DNA of 64,000 nt from Bordetella pertussis 18323 (GTDB lineage Bacteria; Pseudomonadota; Gammaproteobacteria; Burkholderiales; Burkholderiaceae_B), in contig NC_018518.1 of NCBI RefSeq assembly GCF_000306945.1, positions 2,852,001 through 2,916,000 of the forward strand, read 5' to 3'. The first letter of the stretch is position 1. The number at the start of each line of letters is the position of its first letter. Shown in pieces: positions 1 through 7,737 of the stretch. The notes under the pieces are model-generated. The model ran no database searches. It was not told the DNA's origin and was given only the letters and a program-made list of their open reading frames with translations. The position numbers were made by a program, and so were the translations under genes.

Positions 1-247
1 TGAGTTCGCCATCGCCAAACCACCGATAGAAAGGCGCCTCGGACTCGTCCAGGACCTGCGTGAAGGACTTGGTCCATTGCAGGTTCTCGCGCGCCAGGCG
101 CGACCAGAACCCGTTGAAGTCCTTGTCCGCTTCCTCGCACAGGGCCCAATAGGCGTCCATGCCCGAAATCGCGGCGCCTTGCACGGCGCTCGCCGGCGGC
201 GGGAATACGCGATTCTCGACCAGGACGGATTGAATGGCATTCGACAT
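1..247 (-). CDS. acs: Acetyl-CoA synthetase, N-terminal part (runs off the left edge)
   Basis: Only the first 82 codons are inside the window; the gene continues leftwards. The translation begins [18 protein letters not shown] and contains [17 protein letters not shown], followed by [21 protein letters not shown] and DGEL. This is the typical N-terminal cap of AMP-forming acetyl-CoA synthetases (FW..A...L.W...F..VLD.S..PF..WF.DG.L). The enzyme makes acetyl-CoA from acetate, ATP and CoA in the cytoplasm. The ATG at 247 has GGAG about 7 bases upstream. Another AMP-forming ligase of the ACS type could share this cap. Upstream lie two GntR-type palindromes (401-434) and then IS481-1, whose transposase reads towards this gene. 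Confidence 0.85.
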   Translation of the reverse strand, partial: MSNAIQSVLVENRVFPPPASAVQGAAISGMDAYWALCEEADKDFNGFWSRLARENLQWTKSFTQVLDESEAPFYRWFGDGEL

Positions 248-400
248 GGTGTGTCTCCGATGAATGATTCTGGTGCTGCCGTTTTTCTTGCCGACACGCA
301 ACCGTATCGCCACGCTCTTACGGGCACCTTACGGTGACGGAGCGCCGCCGCCGACAGGCGCGGCAGGCAATCCGCGATCATCGCAGGCGCGCGGCCATCG

Positions 401-434
401 TGGCCGGACCATAAGCCGCGTGATGGTCAGACCA
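401..434. promoter_or_regulatory. Pair of GntR/FadR-type operator palindromes upstream of acs
   Basis: TGGCCGGACCA at 401-411 and TGGTCAGACCA at 424-434 match each other at 9 of 11 positions and are spaced 23 bp apart, about two helical turns. The second is a perfect palindrome (ATGGTC-A-GACCAT, 423-435). TGGTC-N-GACCA is the shape of sites bound by FadR-subfamily GntR repressors. The sites lie about 155-190 bp upstream of the acs start. The function is inferred; the regulator is not in the window. Confidence 0.5.
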
Positions 435-458
435 TAAGGATAGCAGCCGGCACGGGGT

Positions 459-1409
459 CTAGGTGTGAACTGTCAATAGGTTGTATTCGTCCAGGTTGAG
501 TCTGGAGATGGGTACAGCGCGCCCGATGCCTTGGTGGGGTCGCTGCCAGTTGTAGTGGTGTAGCCAGGATTTCATGGCATCGGCTCGGTGTTGGGAGTTC
601 TGGTAGGTGTGAGCGTAAGCCCACTCACGCAAGGCCGACTGGATGAAGCGTTCGGCCTTGCCATTGGTCTGTGGGCGGTAAGGTCGGGTAAAGCGGTGCT
701 TGATGCCCAGCTCATGGCACAGCGCGGCGAAGGCGCGGCTGCGAAAGGCCGAGCCATTGTCGGTGAGCAAGCGCTGGATGGTCACGCCCAGGCGCTGGTA
801 GTAGGCCACTGCGTCCTTGAGGAACTGGACGGCGCTGGGGAAGCGCTCGTCGGGGTGGATGTCGGTGAAGGCCACGCGGGCGTGGTCATCGATGGCCACG
901 AAGACGAAGTCCCAGCCGGCCCCCTCAACGGTATCGCGTCGGTTGCCCGTGACCCGGTGGCCAGGGCGCTGGATACGTCCCAGCTTCTTGATGTCGATGT
1001 GCAGCAGATCGCCGGGGGCCTGATGCTCGTAGCGCACCACCGGCTCGGCCGGCTCCAGGTCGGCCAGGTGCGACAGACCGGCGCGGGCCAGGACGCGGCT
1101 GACGGTGCTGGCTGACACGCCCAGCGCCTGGGCGATGCGCGCTTGGGTCAGCCGCTTGCGGCGCAGCTCCACGATAGCCAGCGCCTTGGCCGGCGCAATC
1201 GCTCGGGGCGAGACCGTCGGGCGCGAGGACGCATCGGCCAAGCCCGCCTGGCCCTGAGCCAGGAAGCGGCCCAGCCATTTGCGCACAGTCGGCGCGGTGA
1301 CCCCATAGGCGCGGGCCGCTTCAGGCACACAAACTTGATGGGCGATCAATTGCTGGACCATTTCGAGTCGACGTAGGAAGGTCAATCGGGCATGCTTATG
1401 GGTGTTCAT
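459..1409 (-). CDS. tnp: IS481 transposase (copy 1)
   Basis: The 316-aa transposase begins with a helix-turn-helix region (roughly residues 10-110) and continues with an rve/DDE integrase core. Visible core motifs are DFVFVAIDDHARVAF with the first Asp, LLTDNGSAF with the second Asp, and NGKAERFIQ with the catalytic Glu. GGAG lies upstream of the ATG. The stop codon (TAG, 459-461) lies outside the element in the target duplication. This copy has a private His-to-Gln change (NWQRPHQ instead of NWHRPHQ) near the C-terminus. The open frame is intact, so it may be active. Confidence 0.95.
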   Translation of the reverse strand: MNTHKHARLTFLRRLEMVQQLIAHQVCVPEAARAYGVTAPTVRKWLGRFLAQGQAGLADASSRPTVSPRAIAPAKALAIVELRRKRLTQARIAQALGVSASTVSRVLARAGLSHLADLEPAEPVVRYEHQAPGDLLHIDIKKLGRIQRPGHRVTGNRRDTVEGAGWDFVFVAIDDHARVAFTDIHPDERFPSAVQFLKDAVAYYQRLGVTIQRLLTDNGSAFRSRAFAALCHELGIKHRFTRPYRPQTNGKAERFIQSALREWAYAHTYQNSQHRADAMKSWLHHYNWQRPHQGIGRAVPISRLNLDEYNLLTVHT

Positions 1410-1506
1410 CCGGCCGGGCTCCTTGAGTGAACTGGGGGATCGGCGATTTCCAGTTTCTCAAATCCGGTTCGGATGAACCATGCATACAACCTATTGAATC
1501 TTCACA
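464..1506 (-). mobile_element. IS481: Insertion sequence IS481, copy 1
   Basis: This 1,043-bp element is bounded by TGTGAACTGTCAATAGG on the left and the complement of TGTGAAGATTCAATAGG on the right, which are imperfect terminal inverted repeats. Identical 6-bp target duplications TCTAGG lie at 458-463 and 1507-1512, the NCTAGN target known for IS481. Matching duplications mean that the flanks, acs and the MFS gene, were neighbours before insertion. The insertion falls on the TAG stop of the MFS gene. The transposase is oriented towards acs. Confidence 0.96.
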
Positions 1507-1507
1507 T

Positions 1508-2848
1508 CTAGGCAGCATGGCGCGCGATGCCGCGCGCCATGTCCACGCGCGTAAGCAGGATCAGCCCGCCCACGAAGAACAGCCCGGTGACCAGGATGGC
1601 CAGGCGATGATTGCCGGCGGTCAGCCAGGTCACCAGTCCGTAGGTCAGCGGCCCCACCACCGCCGCGAGCTGGATGGCGAAGGTCCACAGCGCGAAGAAT
1701 TCCGCCAGCCGCCCGGCCGGCGCGAGGGCTCCGGTCATGGCGCGTCCGGCGCTCTGGCTGGTGCCCATGCACAGCCCGGCCAGCACCGCCGCCACCCAGA
1801 ACACCGGGGCCGTCACCGCCGCGTAGGCCACCAGCACCATGGCGATCCAGCCGGCCAGCGTGAGCGCCAGCGCCCGCTTGTGGCCGATGCGGTCCTGCAG
1901 GTAGCCGAATCCGAAAGCGCCGGCCGCCGCCGCGATATTCACCGTGAACACCAGCAGCATGATCTGGGGCATGGTGAAGCCCATGGCCTGCTCCGCATAC
2001 ACCGCGGCCAGCGTGATGACCACCGCGATGCCCGCCTGGTAGCAGGCCCCGCACATCAGCAGCCGGCGGAACTCCGGATAGTGGGCGCCGGTGTCCTGCC
2101 AGGCGCGCCGCAGCCGGCCCAGCATGTTGGGCACCTGCAGGGCCACCGCATGCGGCACGGCGCGCTCGCGCAGCAGGAAGAACGACGGCAGCGCGGAAAT
2201 GGCGAAAATGGCGCTGGTCACGACGATCACCCAGGGCACGTATTGGGGCGCATCCAGGCCGCGCGCCTCGCCCAGCGTCACCACCGCCAGCGACAGCCCC
2301 AGCGCCAGCATGCCGCCGCAATAGCCGAAGCTCCAGCCCCAGCCCGACACGCGGCCCAGCGCATGCGGACGGGCCAGCTCGGGCAGGAACGCCGCCACCA
2401 CCGACTCGCCGATGCAATAGCAATAGTTGGACAAGGCCACGGCGGCCAGCGCCAGCCAGACGTCGCCCGGCCCGGCCTGTGTCAGCACCAGCGTCGCCGC
2501 CACGCAGCCCATGGTGCTGGTGTAGAGCAGCCGGCGCTTGCCGGCGCGCGCATCGGCGCGCGCGCCCAGCGTCGGCATGGTCAGCATGATGGCCAGGTAG
2601 GACAGCGACAGCGCGGCCGTCCAGGCCAGCGTGGCCCAGTGGGCGCGCCCGCCGACCACACTGACGAAATAGGTGCTGAACACCGTCGTCAGGATGACGG
2701 TGGTGTAGCCCGAGTTGGCGAAGTCGTACATCGCCCAGGCCCAGACTTCCCGGCGCGTCACGCCGGGGTTCAGCGCCGGGAGCGCGCCGGCGTCAGCCGC
2801 CGCGCCGCCCCCGGGCGGATCGCCGGCGGGCGGCAGCGGATACGTCAC
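1508..2848 (-). CDS. MFS transporter, UMF1/Atg22-like
   Basis: This 446-aa polytopic inner-membrane protein has about 12 hydrophobic segments. Its early motif MYDFANSGYTTVILTTVFS is characteristic of the Atg22/UMF1 branch of the major facilitator superfamily. Substrate is unknown; family members export amino acids or other small metabolites. It starts at a GTG that overlaps the TGA of the upstream gene (GTGA), so translation is probably coupled. It is the last gene of a prpE/GlcG-like/MFS operon. Its TAG stop (1508-1510) lies in the IS481 target duplication, so the protein is unchanged by the insertion, but its native terminator is now on the far side of the element. Confidence 0.85.
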   Translation of the reverse strand: MTYPLPPAGDPPGGGAAADAGALPALNPGVTRREVWAWAMYDFANSGYTTVILTTVFSTYFVSVVGGRAHWATLAWTAALSLSYLAIMLTMPTLGARADARAGKRRLLYTSTMGCVAATLVLTQAGPGDVWLALAAVALSNYCYCIGESVVAAFLPELARPHALGRVSGWGWSFGYCGGMLALGLSLAVVTLGEARGLDAPQYVPWVIVVTSAIFAISALPSFFLLRERAVPHAVALQVPNMLGRLRRAWQDTGAHYPEFRRLLMCGACYQAGIAVVITLAAVYAEQAMGFTMPQIMLLVFTVNIAAAAGAFGFGYLQDRIGHKRALALTLAGWIAMVLVAYAAVTAPVFWVAAVLAGLCMGTSQSAGRAMTGALAPAGRLAEFFALWTFAIQLAAVVGPLTYGLVTWLTAGNHRLAILVTGLFFVGGLILLTRVDMARGIARHAA

Positions 2849-3252
2849 AGGCCCAGCGCGGCGATGCCGGCGCGGGCGATCTCGGCGTCCTCGCTGGACT
2901 TCACGCCCGACACGCCCACCGCGCCCACGACTTCGCCGTCCACCGTCACGGGCACGCCGCCTTCGAGCATGCCTTCGAGCAGCGGCGCCGACAGGAAAGC
3001 CTGGCGGCCGTTGTTGATGATCTCCTCGTAGACGCGCGATTCACGGCGGCCCAGCGCGGCCGTGCCGGCCTTGGCCGGCGCGATGCGCGCGGAAATCGGT
3101 GCCGCGCCGTCGAGCCGCAATTGGCCCAGCAGGTGGCCGCCGTCATCGACGACGGCGATGGTGACCGCCCACTTGTTGGCCAGCGCATGCGCTTCGGCCG
3201 CCGCCAGGATTTTCTTCACATCGTCGGCGACCAGCACGGGTTTGGTTTTCAT
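2845..3252 (-). CDS. GlcG/HbpS family protein (DUF336)
   Basis: This 135-aa cytoplasmic-type protein has no signal peptide. The GlcG/HbpS fold is suggested by WAVTIAVVDDGGHLLGQLRLDGA near the N-terminus, KAGTAALGRRES in the middle, and GGVPVTVDGEVVGAVGVSG near the C-terminus. Family members include haem-binding HbpS and the glycolate-locus protein GlcG; the catalytic role is generally unclear. It overlaps both neighbours by 4 bp (ATGA with prpE, GTGA with the MFS gene), showing a tight operon. A role beside propionate activation is inferred only from position. Confidence 0.85.
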   Translation of the reverse strand: MKTKPVLVADDVKKILAAAEAHALANKWAVTIAVVDDGGHLLGQLRLDGAAPISARIAPAKAGTAALGRRESRVYEEIINNGRQAFLSAPLLEGMLEGGVPVTVDGEVVGAVGVSGVKSSEDAEIARAGIAALGL

Positions 3253-5140
3253 TGCAGGGATTCCTTGATCTGTTCTAGGGCGGAAGGATCTTCGATGGTG
3301 GTCAGATCACCCGGGTCGCGGCCCTCGCAGACGGCCACGATCGCGCGGCGCAGCACCTTGCCGGAACGCGTCTTGGGCAAGGCACCCACGAAACGGATGC
3401 GCGCCGGCCGCGCCACCGCGCCCAGCTGGTCTTCCACCACGCGCATGATATCGCCTTCCAGCGCCAGCGCCCCGTCACGCGTTTCCGCACCGGCCGGATC
3501 CTTCAGCACCGCGAAGGCCATCGCGACCTGCCCCTTCAACGTATCGGCCACGCCGACCACGGCGCACTCGGCCACGCCCGCATGACTGTTGATCGACTCT
3601 TCGATCTCGCGCGTGCCCAGCCGGTGGCCCGCGACGTTGATGACATCGTCGGTGCGTCCCAGGATGAACCAGTAGCCGTCCGGGTCGACCAGCCCCCAGT
3701 CGAACGTGGAATACACCTGGCGGCCGGGAATCGAGGTGAAGTACGTCTGCACGAAGCGCTCGTCGTCGCCCCAGATGGTGGACATGGCGCCGGGCGGCAG
3801 GGGCGGCACGATGGCCACCACGCCTTTTTCGTCGGGCCCCAGGTCCTCGCCGGTGCTTTCGCTGACGATGCGCGCGTCGAACCCGTAGACCGGAAACGAG
3901 GGGCTGCCGAAGCGGGTCGGCACGCGCTCGACGCCGGGCTGCGCCGACAGGATCGGCCAGCCGGACTCCGTCTGCCAGTAATTGTCGATGATGGGCTTGC
4001 CCAGGCCCTGGGAAATCCACTGCGCGGTCGGCTCGTCCAGGGGCTCGCCGGCCAGGTATACGGCGCGCAGCGTGGACAGGTCGTGCCGGCGCAGCAGCGC
4101 GGCGTCCTGGCGCTTGAGCACCCGCACCGCGGTCGGCGCGGAAAACAGGGTGTTGACCCCGAAGCGCTCGACCAGCTGCCACAGGATGGCGCCGTCCGGA
4201 CGCACCGGCGTGCCTTCGTACAGGATGGTCGTCTGGCCGCCGATCAGCGGACCATAGACGATGTACGAGTGGCCCACCACCCAGCCGATGTCGCTGGTGC
4301 AGAAATAGGTATCGCCAGGCTTGCCGTCGAACAGGTACTCCATCGACGAGGCCAGCGCCACCGCATAGCCGCCGGTGTCGCGCTGCACGCCCTTGGGACG
4401 GCCGGTGGTACCCGAGGTGTAGAGGATGTAGCTCGGCTCGGACGACTCCAGCCATTGCACCGGCACGCGCGCGCCCTCGTGGCGGGCGCGCAGCTCAGCG
4501 TAGTCCAGGTCGCGGCCGGCCTGCCGCTCGCATGGCGTGAGCCCCCGGTCGAGGATGATCACCGCGCCGGGCGGCTTCTGGCACAGCGCCAGCGCGCGGT
4601 CCAGCAGGGGCTTGTACGCCACCACCTTGCCCGCGCGCGAGCCGCCGTCGGTGCTGATGACGACCTTGGGCGCGGCGTCGTCGATGCGCTGGGCCAGGTT
4701 GACCGAGGCGAAGCCGCCGAACACCACCGAATGGATGGCGCCGATGCGCGCGCACGCCAGCATGGCGAACACCGCCTCGGGCACCATGGGCATGTACAGC
4801 ACAGCACCCGGTCGCCCCGCTCCACCCCCTGCTCGCGCAGCATGGCCGCCACGGCGTTGACCTCGTCGTGCAACTGCTGGCGGGTGTAGACGCGCTCCTG
4901 GTCGACTTCGGTCGATACCCAGATCAGCGCCGGCTGGTCGGCCTGCTGCGGCAGCCAGCGGTCGACGGCGTTGTAACAGAGGTTGGTCTTGCCCCCCACG
5001 AACCACCGCGCAAACGGCGGCCGGGAATAATCGATCACCTGCTCGAACGGCGTCTCCCAATGAATCCGCCCTGCCTCCTCGCGCCAGAACCCATCGCGGT
5101 CATGTATCGAACGGTAGTGGAAATCCCGGGTTTTTTTCAT
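3249..5140 (-). pseudogene. prpE: Propionyl-CoA synthetase, frameshifted
   Basis: The reading frame opens at the ATG at 5140 (MKKTRDFHYRSIHDRDGFW, SD GGAG) and reads about 113 codons through EQGVERGDRVL. It then shifts frame to continue LYMPMVPEAVFAMLA through to the end at 3249. The join is at about 4797-4808, where the plus strand shows a CAGCA CAGCA tandem in place of the CAGCAG expected from the protein, that is, two extra bases. The downstream part keeps the adenylation motif YTSGTTGRPKGVQRD and the C-terminal GRTDDVINVAGHRLGT and RSGKVLRR catalytic-lysine region. PrpE activates propionate to propionyl-CoA. Full-length product is not expected unless the ribosome shifts frame. Confidence 0.88.
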
Positions 5141-5363
5141 TGGTGTCTCCTGGTATGGTTCGGTAGCTCTTTGGCGCCTCAACCATCTATTGTGGCCGGC
5201 AAACCTTGCATCAGGCTTGCCGCGCATCCTGGGAATTCCCCCGATATCCGCCTAGTTTTTTCTTACAGATGGTATCGCGCAATCCTATCGTCACAATAGC
5301 TTTGGTAGAATCCCCGAAAATTTCATTACAACCACGGACGCTCCGTTTATCGGGGACGGCCTA

Positions 5364-6032
5364 TTGCGGCGAATGCATCGACACTCCAACCCCGCGCTAC
5401 CTGAACGCAATATCAGCCTGTCGAGCCGCGGTCTGCGCTTGCTGGCGGTGGTAGCGTGCGCGGTGGGACTGGCCGGTTGCGCCGGCACCGGTGCCAAGAA
5501 AACGTCGTATACCTTCGAAAGCGACCCCTACGACACCGAGTGGGTCGCCAGCGCCGACGATCCGATAGGCATCCTGGTCACCCAGAAGCTCAAGCGCGAC
5601 CGGCGCGCCGGCCAGTCGCAGACCAGCGGCGAGAACCCGCTGGTCAGCGAAGCGCTGGGCCAGCTTGGCGTGCGCTACCGGTTCGGCGGCATCTCGCCCG
5701 ATACCGGCTTCGATTGCAGCGGCCTGGTGGCCCATACCGCCGAGCGCTCGCTGGGCCTGAAACTGCCGCGCATCTCGGCCGACATCGCCCGCTGGGGCAC
5801 CAACATCGACCGCAAGGAATTGCGCCCGGGCGACCTGGTGTTCTTCAACACCCTGGGCCGGCGCTACTCGCATGTCGGCATCTACATGGGCGAAAACCGC
5901 TTCATCCACTCGCCCAGCTCCGGCGGCGTGGTGCGTGTCGAAAACATGACCGTGGCCTACTGGGCCAAGCGCTACAACGGCGCGCGCCGCATCGACGACA
6001 GCCGCCTTGCCTCGGCGCGCGCGTCGAACTGA
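5364..6032 (+). CDS. NlpC/P60 peptidoglycan endopeptidase, lipoprotein
   Basis: This 222-aa protein has a signal sequence with lipobox LAGC (Cys near residue 39), so it is probably anchored in the outer membrane. The C-terminal C40 peptidase domain shows the nucleophile motif FDCSGLV, the histidine in YSHVGIYMG and the third polar site FIHSPSSGG. Relatives are Spr/MepS-type endopeptidases that cut peptide crosslinks in murein. The start is either the TTG at 5364 or the ATG at 5373; GGGGACGG at about 5352 fits the TTG better. It is monocistronic and followed by a strong terminator. Confidence 0.9.
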   Translation: MRRMHRHSNPALPERNISLSSRGLRLLAVVACAVGLAGCAGTGAKKTSYTFESDPYDTEWVASADDPIGILVTQKLKRDRRAGQSQTSGENPLVSEALGQLGVRYRFGGISPDTGFDCSGLVAHTAERSLGLKLPRISADIARWGTNIDRKELRPGDLVFFNTLGRRYSHVGIYMGENRFIHSPSSGGVVRVENMTVAYWAKRYNGARRIDDSRLASARASN

Positions 6033-6053
6033 ACACCCGCCTTCCCTGCCGGA

Positions 6054-6099
6054 AGGCCCAAGCAAAAGCGCCCCGGACGGGGCGCTTTTGCTTGGGCCT
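6054..6099. terminator. Long perfect-stem terminator
   Basis: A 21-bp perfect stem (6054-6074 with 6079-6099) with a GGAC loop contains AAAAGCGCCCC / GGGGCGCTTTT. A and T runs within the stem suit termination in both directions. It lies between the NlpC/P60 gene and the convergent DUF2325 gene. Confidence 0.9.
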
Positions 6100-6136
6100 C
6101 AACTGGCGCGCCGGCTACGGCGACCATGCCTGGCGG

Positions 6137-6478
6137 CTATGACGGCGGCACGGCGTTACCGCGCGGTAACGACCGCGCACACAGGCCACACTGGTGCAAT
6201 GCCTGCTGCATGCTGCACACCGAGCGCCGGCACGCCACCACGCGGATGCCGCCCCGCTGCGCCGCATGGCGGAACGTTTTCATGACGTTGTGCCCGAGGA
6301 AATCGGTAAGCAGGATGACAAGCTGCGTACCGGACGGCAGCTGCAAGGTTTTCTTCTGATGGGATGGATCGCGCCCGCTGATGTGATGGGTGATCGAAAT
6401 GTTGTGCCCTTTGAGCAGGTCCGGGATGTTGCCCAGCCGGTCCGCGCCCACCACTACTGCACTGAGTCCTGCCGTCAT
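6137..6478 (-). CDS. DUF2325 domain protein, probably iron-regulated
   Basis: This 113-aa cytoplasmic protein matches the DUF2325 pattern: VVVGADRLGNIPDLL at the start, THHISGRDPSHQKKTLQLP, LVILLTDFLGHNVMKTF, then the cysteine-bearing VVACRRSVCSMQQAL. The biochemical role of the family is unknown; the N-terminal G-D-x-x-x-N and conserved Cys are recurrent features. The promoter region (6510-6538) carries a Fur-like box over its -10 element, so expression in low iron is inferred. It converges with the NlpC/P60 gene. Confidence 0.8.
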   Translation of the reverse strand: MTAGLSAVVVGADRLGNIPDLLKGHNISITHHISGRDPSHQKKTLQLPSGTQLVILLTDFLGHNVMKTFRHAAQRGGIRVVACRRSVCSMQQALHQCGLCARSLPRGNAVPPS

Positions 6479-6509
6479 GATTTACCTCATCGGTCGTTGA
6501 GACTGAGGT

Positions 6510-6538
6510 AATGATAATGATTCCCATTGGATAGTCAA
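6510..6538 (-). promoter_or_regulatory. Sigma70 promoter overlapped by a Fur-like box, upstream of the DUF2325 gene
   Basis: On the minus strand TTGACT (6533-6538) is separated by 16 bp from TATCAT (6511-6516). The plus strand of 6510-6528 reads AATGATAATGATTCCCATT, close to the Fur consensus. The half-site TGATAAT is perfect and the opposite half is 5/7. Occupancy would block the -10 element, giving iron-dependent repression. Confidence 0.65.
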
Positions 6539-6646
6539 CATAAATGAGACCGATTCTTATTTAATATTATCAATGGCTCGGCCTGTTCGGATAGCCGGCA
6601 TCCGCGGACGCACGGCCGGCCCGTCCCCTCGGTGAACGGGCAAGAA

Positions 6647-6669
6647 AAAGCGCGCCGCAGGCGCGCTTT
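6647..6669 (-). terminator. Intrinsic terminator belonging to cysB, displaced by IS481-2
   Basis: AAAGCGCGCC (6647-6656) pairs perfectly with GGCGCGCTTT (6660-6669) around a 3-base loop. On the minus strand the stem is followed by a T-rich run. The matching target duplications show that this hairpin lay just after the cysB stop before IS481-2 inserted; it is now about 1.07 kb away. Confidence 0.75.
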
Positions 6670-6689
6670 CACCGGGACATGGGCCTAGC

Positions 6690-7732
6690 TGTGAAGATTC
6701 AATAGGTTGTATGCATGGTTCATCCGAACCGGATTTGAGAAACTGGAAATCGCCAACCCCCCAGTTCACTCAAGGAGCCCGGCCGGATGAACACCCATAA
6801 GCATGCCCGATTGACCTTCCTACGTCGACTCGAAATGGTCCAGCAATTGATCGCCCATCAAGTTTGTGTGCCTGAAGCGGCCCGCGCCTATGGGGTCACC
6901 GCGCCGACTGTGCGCAAATGGCTGGGCCGCTTCCTGGCTCAGGGCCAGGCGGGCTTGGCCGATGCGTCCTCGCGCCCGACGGTCTCGCCCCGAGCGATTG
7001 CGCCGGCCAAGGCGCTGGCTATCGTGGAGCTGCGCCGCAAGCGGCTGACCCAAGCGCGCATCGCCCAGGCGCTGGGCGTGTCAGCCAGCACCGTCAGCCG
7101 CGTCCTGGCCCGCGCCGGTCTGTCGCACCTGGCCGACCTGGAGCCGGCCGAGCCGGTGGTGCGCTACGAGCATCAGGCCCCCGGCGATCTGCTGCACATC
7201 GACATCAAGAAGCTGGGACGTATCCAGCGCCCTGGCCACCGGGTCACGGGCAACCGACGCGATACCGTTGAGGGGGCCGGCTGGGACTTCGTCTTCGTGG
7301 CCATCGATGACCACGCCCGCGTGGCCTTCACCGACATCCACCCCGACGAGCGCTTCCCCAGCGCCGTCCAGTTCCTCAAGGACGCAGTGGCCTACTACCA
7401 GCGCCTGGGCGTGACCATCCAGCGCTTGCTCACCGACAATGGCTCGGCCTTTCGCAGCCGCGCCTTCGCCGCGCTGTGCCATGAGCTGGGCATCAAGCAC
7501 CGCTTTACCCGACCTTACCGCCCACAGACCAATGGCAAGGCCGAACGCTTCATCCAGTCGGCCTTGCGTGAGTGGGCTTACGCTCACACCTACCAGAACT
7601 CCCAACACCGAGCCGATGCCATGAAATCCTGGCTACACCACTACAACTGGCATCGACCCCACCAAGGCATCGGGCGCGCTGTACCCATCTCCAGACTCAA
7701 CCTGGACGAATACAACCTATTGACAGTTCACA
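6690..7732 (+). mobile_element. IS481: Insertion sequence IS481, copy 2
   Basis: This 1,043-bp element has termini TGTGAAGATTCAATAGG (left) and the complement of TGTGAACTGTCAATAGG (right). Matching target duplications CCTAGC lie at 6684-6689 and 7733-7738, so the flanks are original neighbours. It is inserted exactly at the TAG stop codon of cysB. The transposase points into the 3' end of cysB, so read-through would make antisense RNA. Confidence 0.96.
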
Positions 7733-7737
7733 CCTAG
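6787..7737 (+). CDS. tnp: IS481 transposase (copy 2)
   Basis: The 316-aa DDE transposase is intact and carries the commonest residue at each position that varies among the five copies. The N-terminal HTH region is followed by VAIDDHARVAF, LTDNGSAF and NGKAERF, the catalytic D, D and E motifs. GGAG lies about 10 bases upstream of the ATG. The TAG stop at 7735-7737 is supplied by the target duplication, giving a terminal Thr. Confidence 0.95.
   Translation: MNTHKHARLTFLRRLEMVQQLIAHQVCVPEAARAYGVTAPTVRKWLGRFLAQGQAGLADASSRPTVSPRAIAPAKALAIVELRRKRLTQARIAQALGVSASTVSRVLARAGLSHLADLEPAEPVVRYEHQAPGDLLHIDIKKLGRIQRPGHRVTGNRRDTVEGAGWDFVFVAIDDHARVAFTDIHPDERFPSAVQFLKDAVAYYQRLGVTIQRLLTDNGSAFRSRAFAALCHELGIKHRFTRPYRPQTNGKAERFIQSALREWAYAHTYQNSQHRADAMKSWLHHYNWHRPHQGIGRAVPISRLNLDEYNLLTVHT

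Noticed and set aside
1427..3031. A 534-codon plus-strand frame opposite the MFS and GlcG-like genes
   Set aside because: His/Gln/Arg-rich shadow without domains; both opposite genes have clear families and coupled starts.
6557..6689. A short coding frame from the ATG near 6572
   Set aside because: Only about 20 codons, no ribosome site, and it overlaps the displaced cysB terminator region.
464..7732. IS481-1 and IS481-2 as a composite transposon carrying prpE to cysB
   Set aside because: Each copy has its own matching target duplication (TCTAGG and CCTAGC), so they inserted separately.
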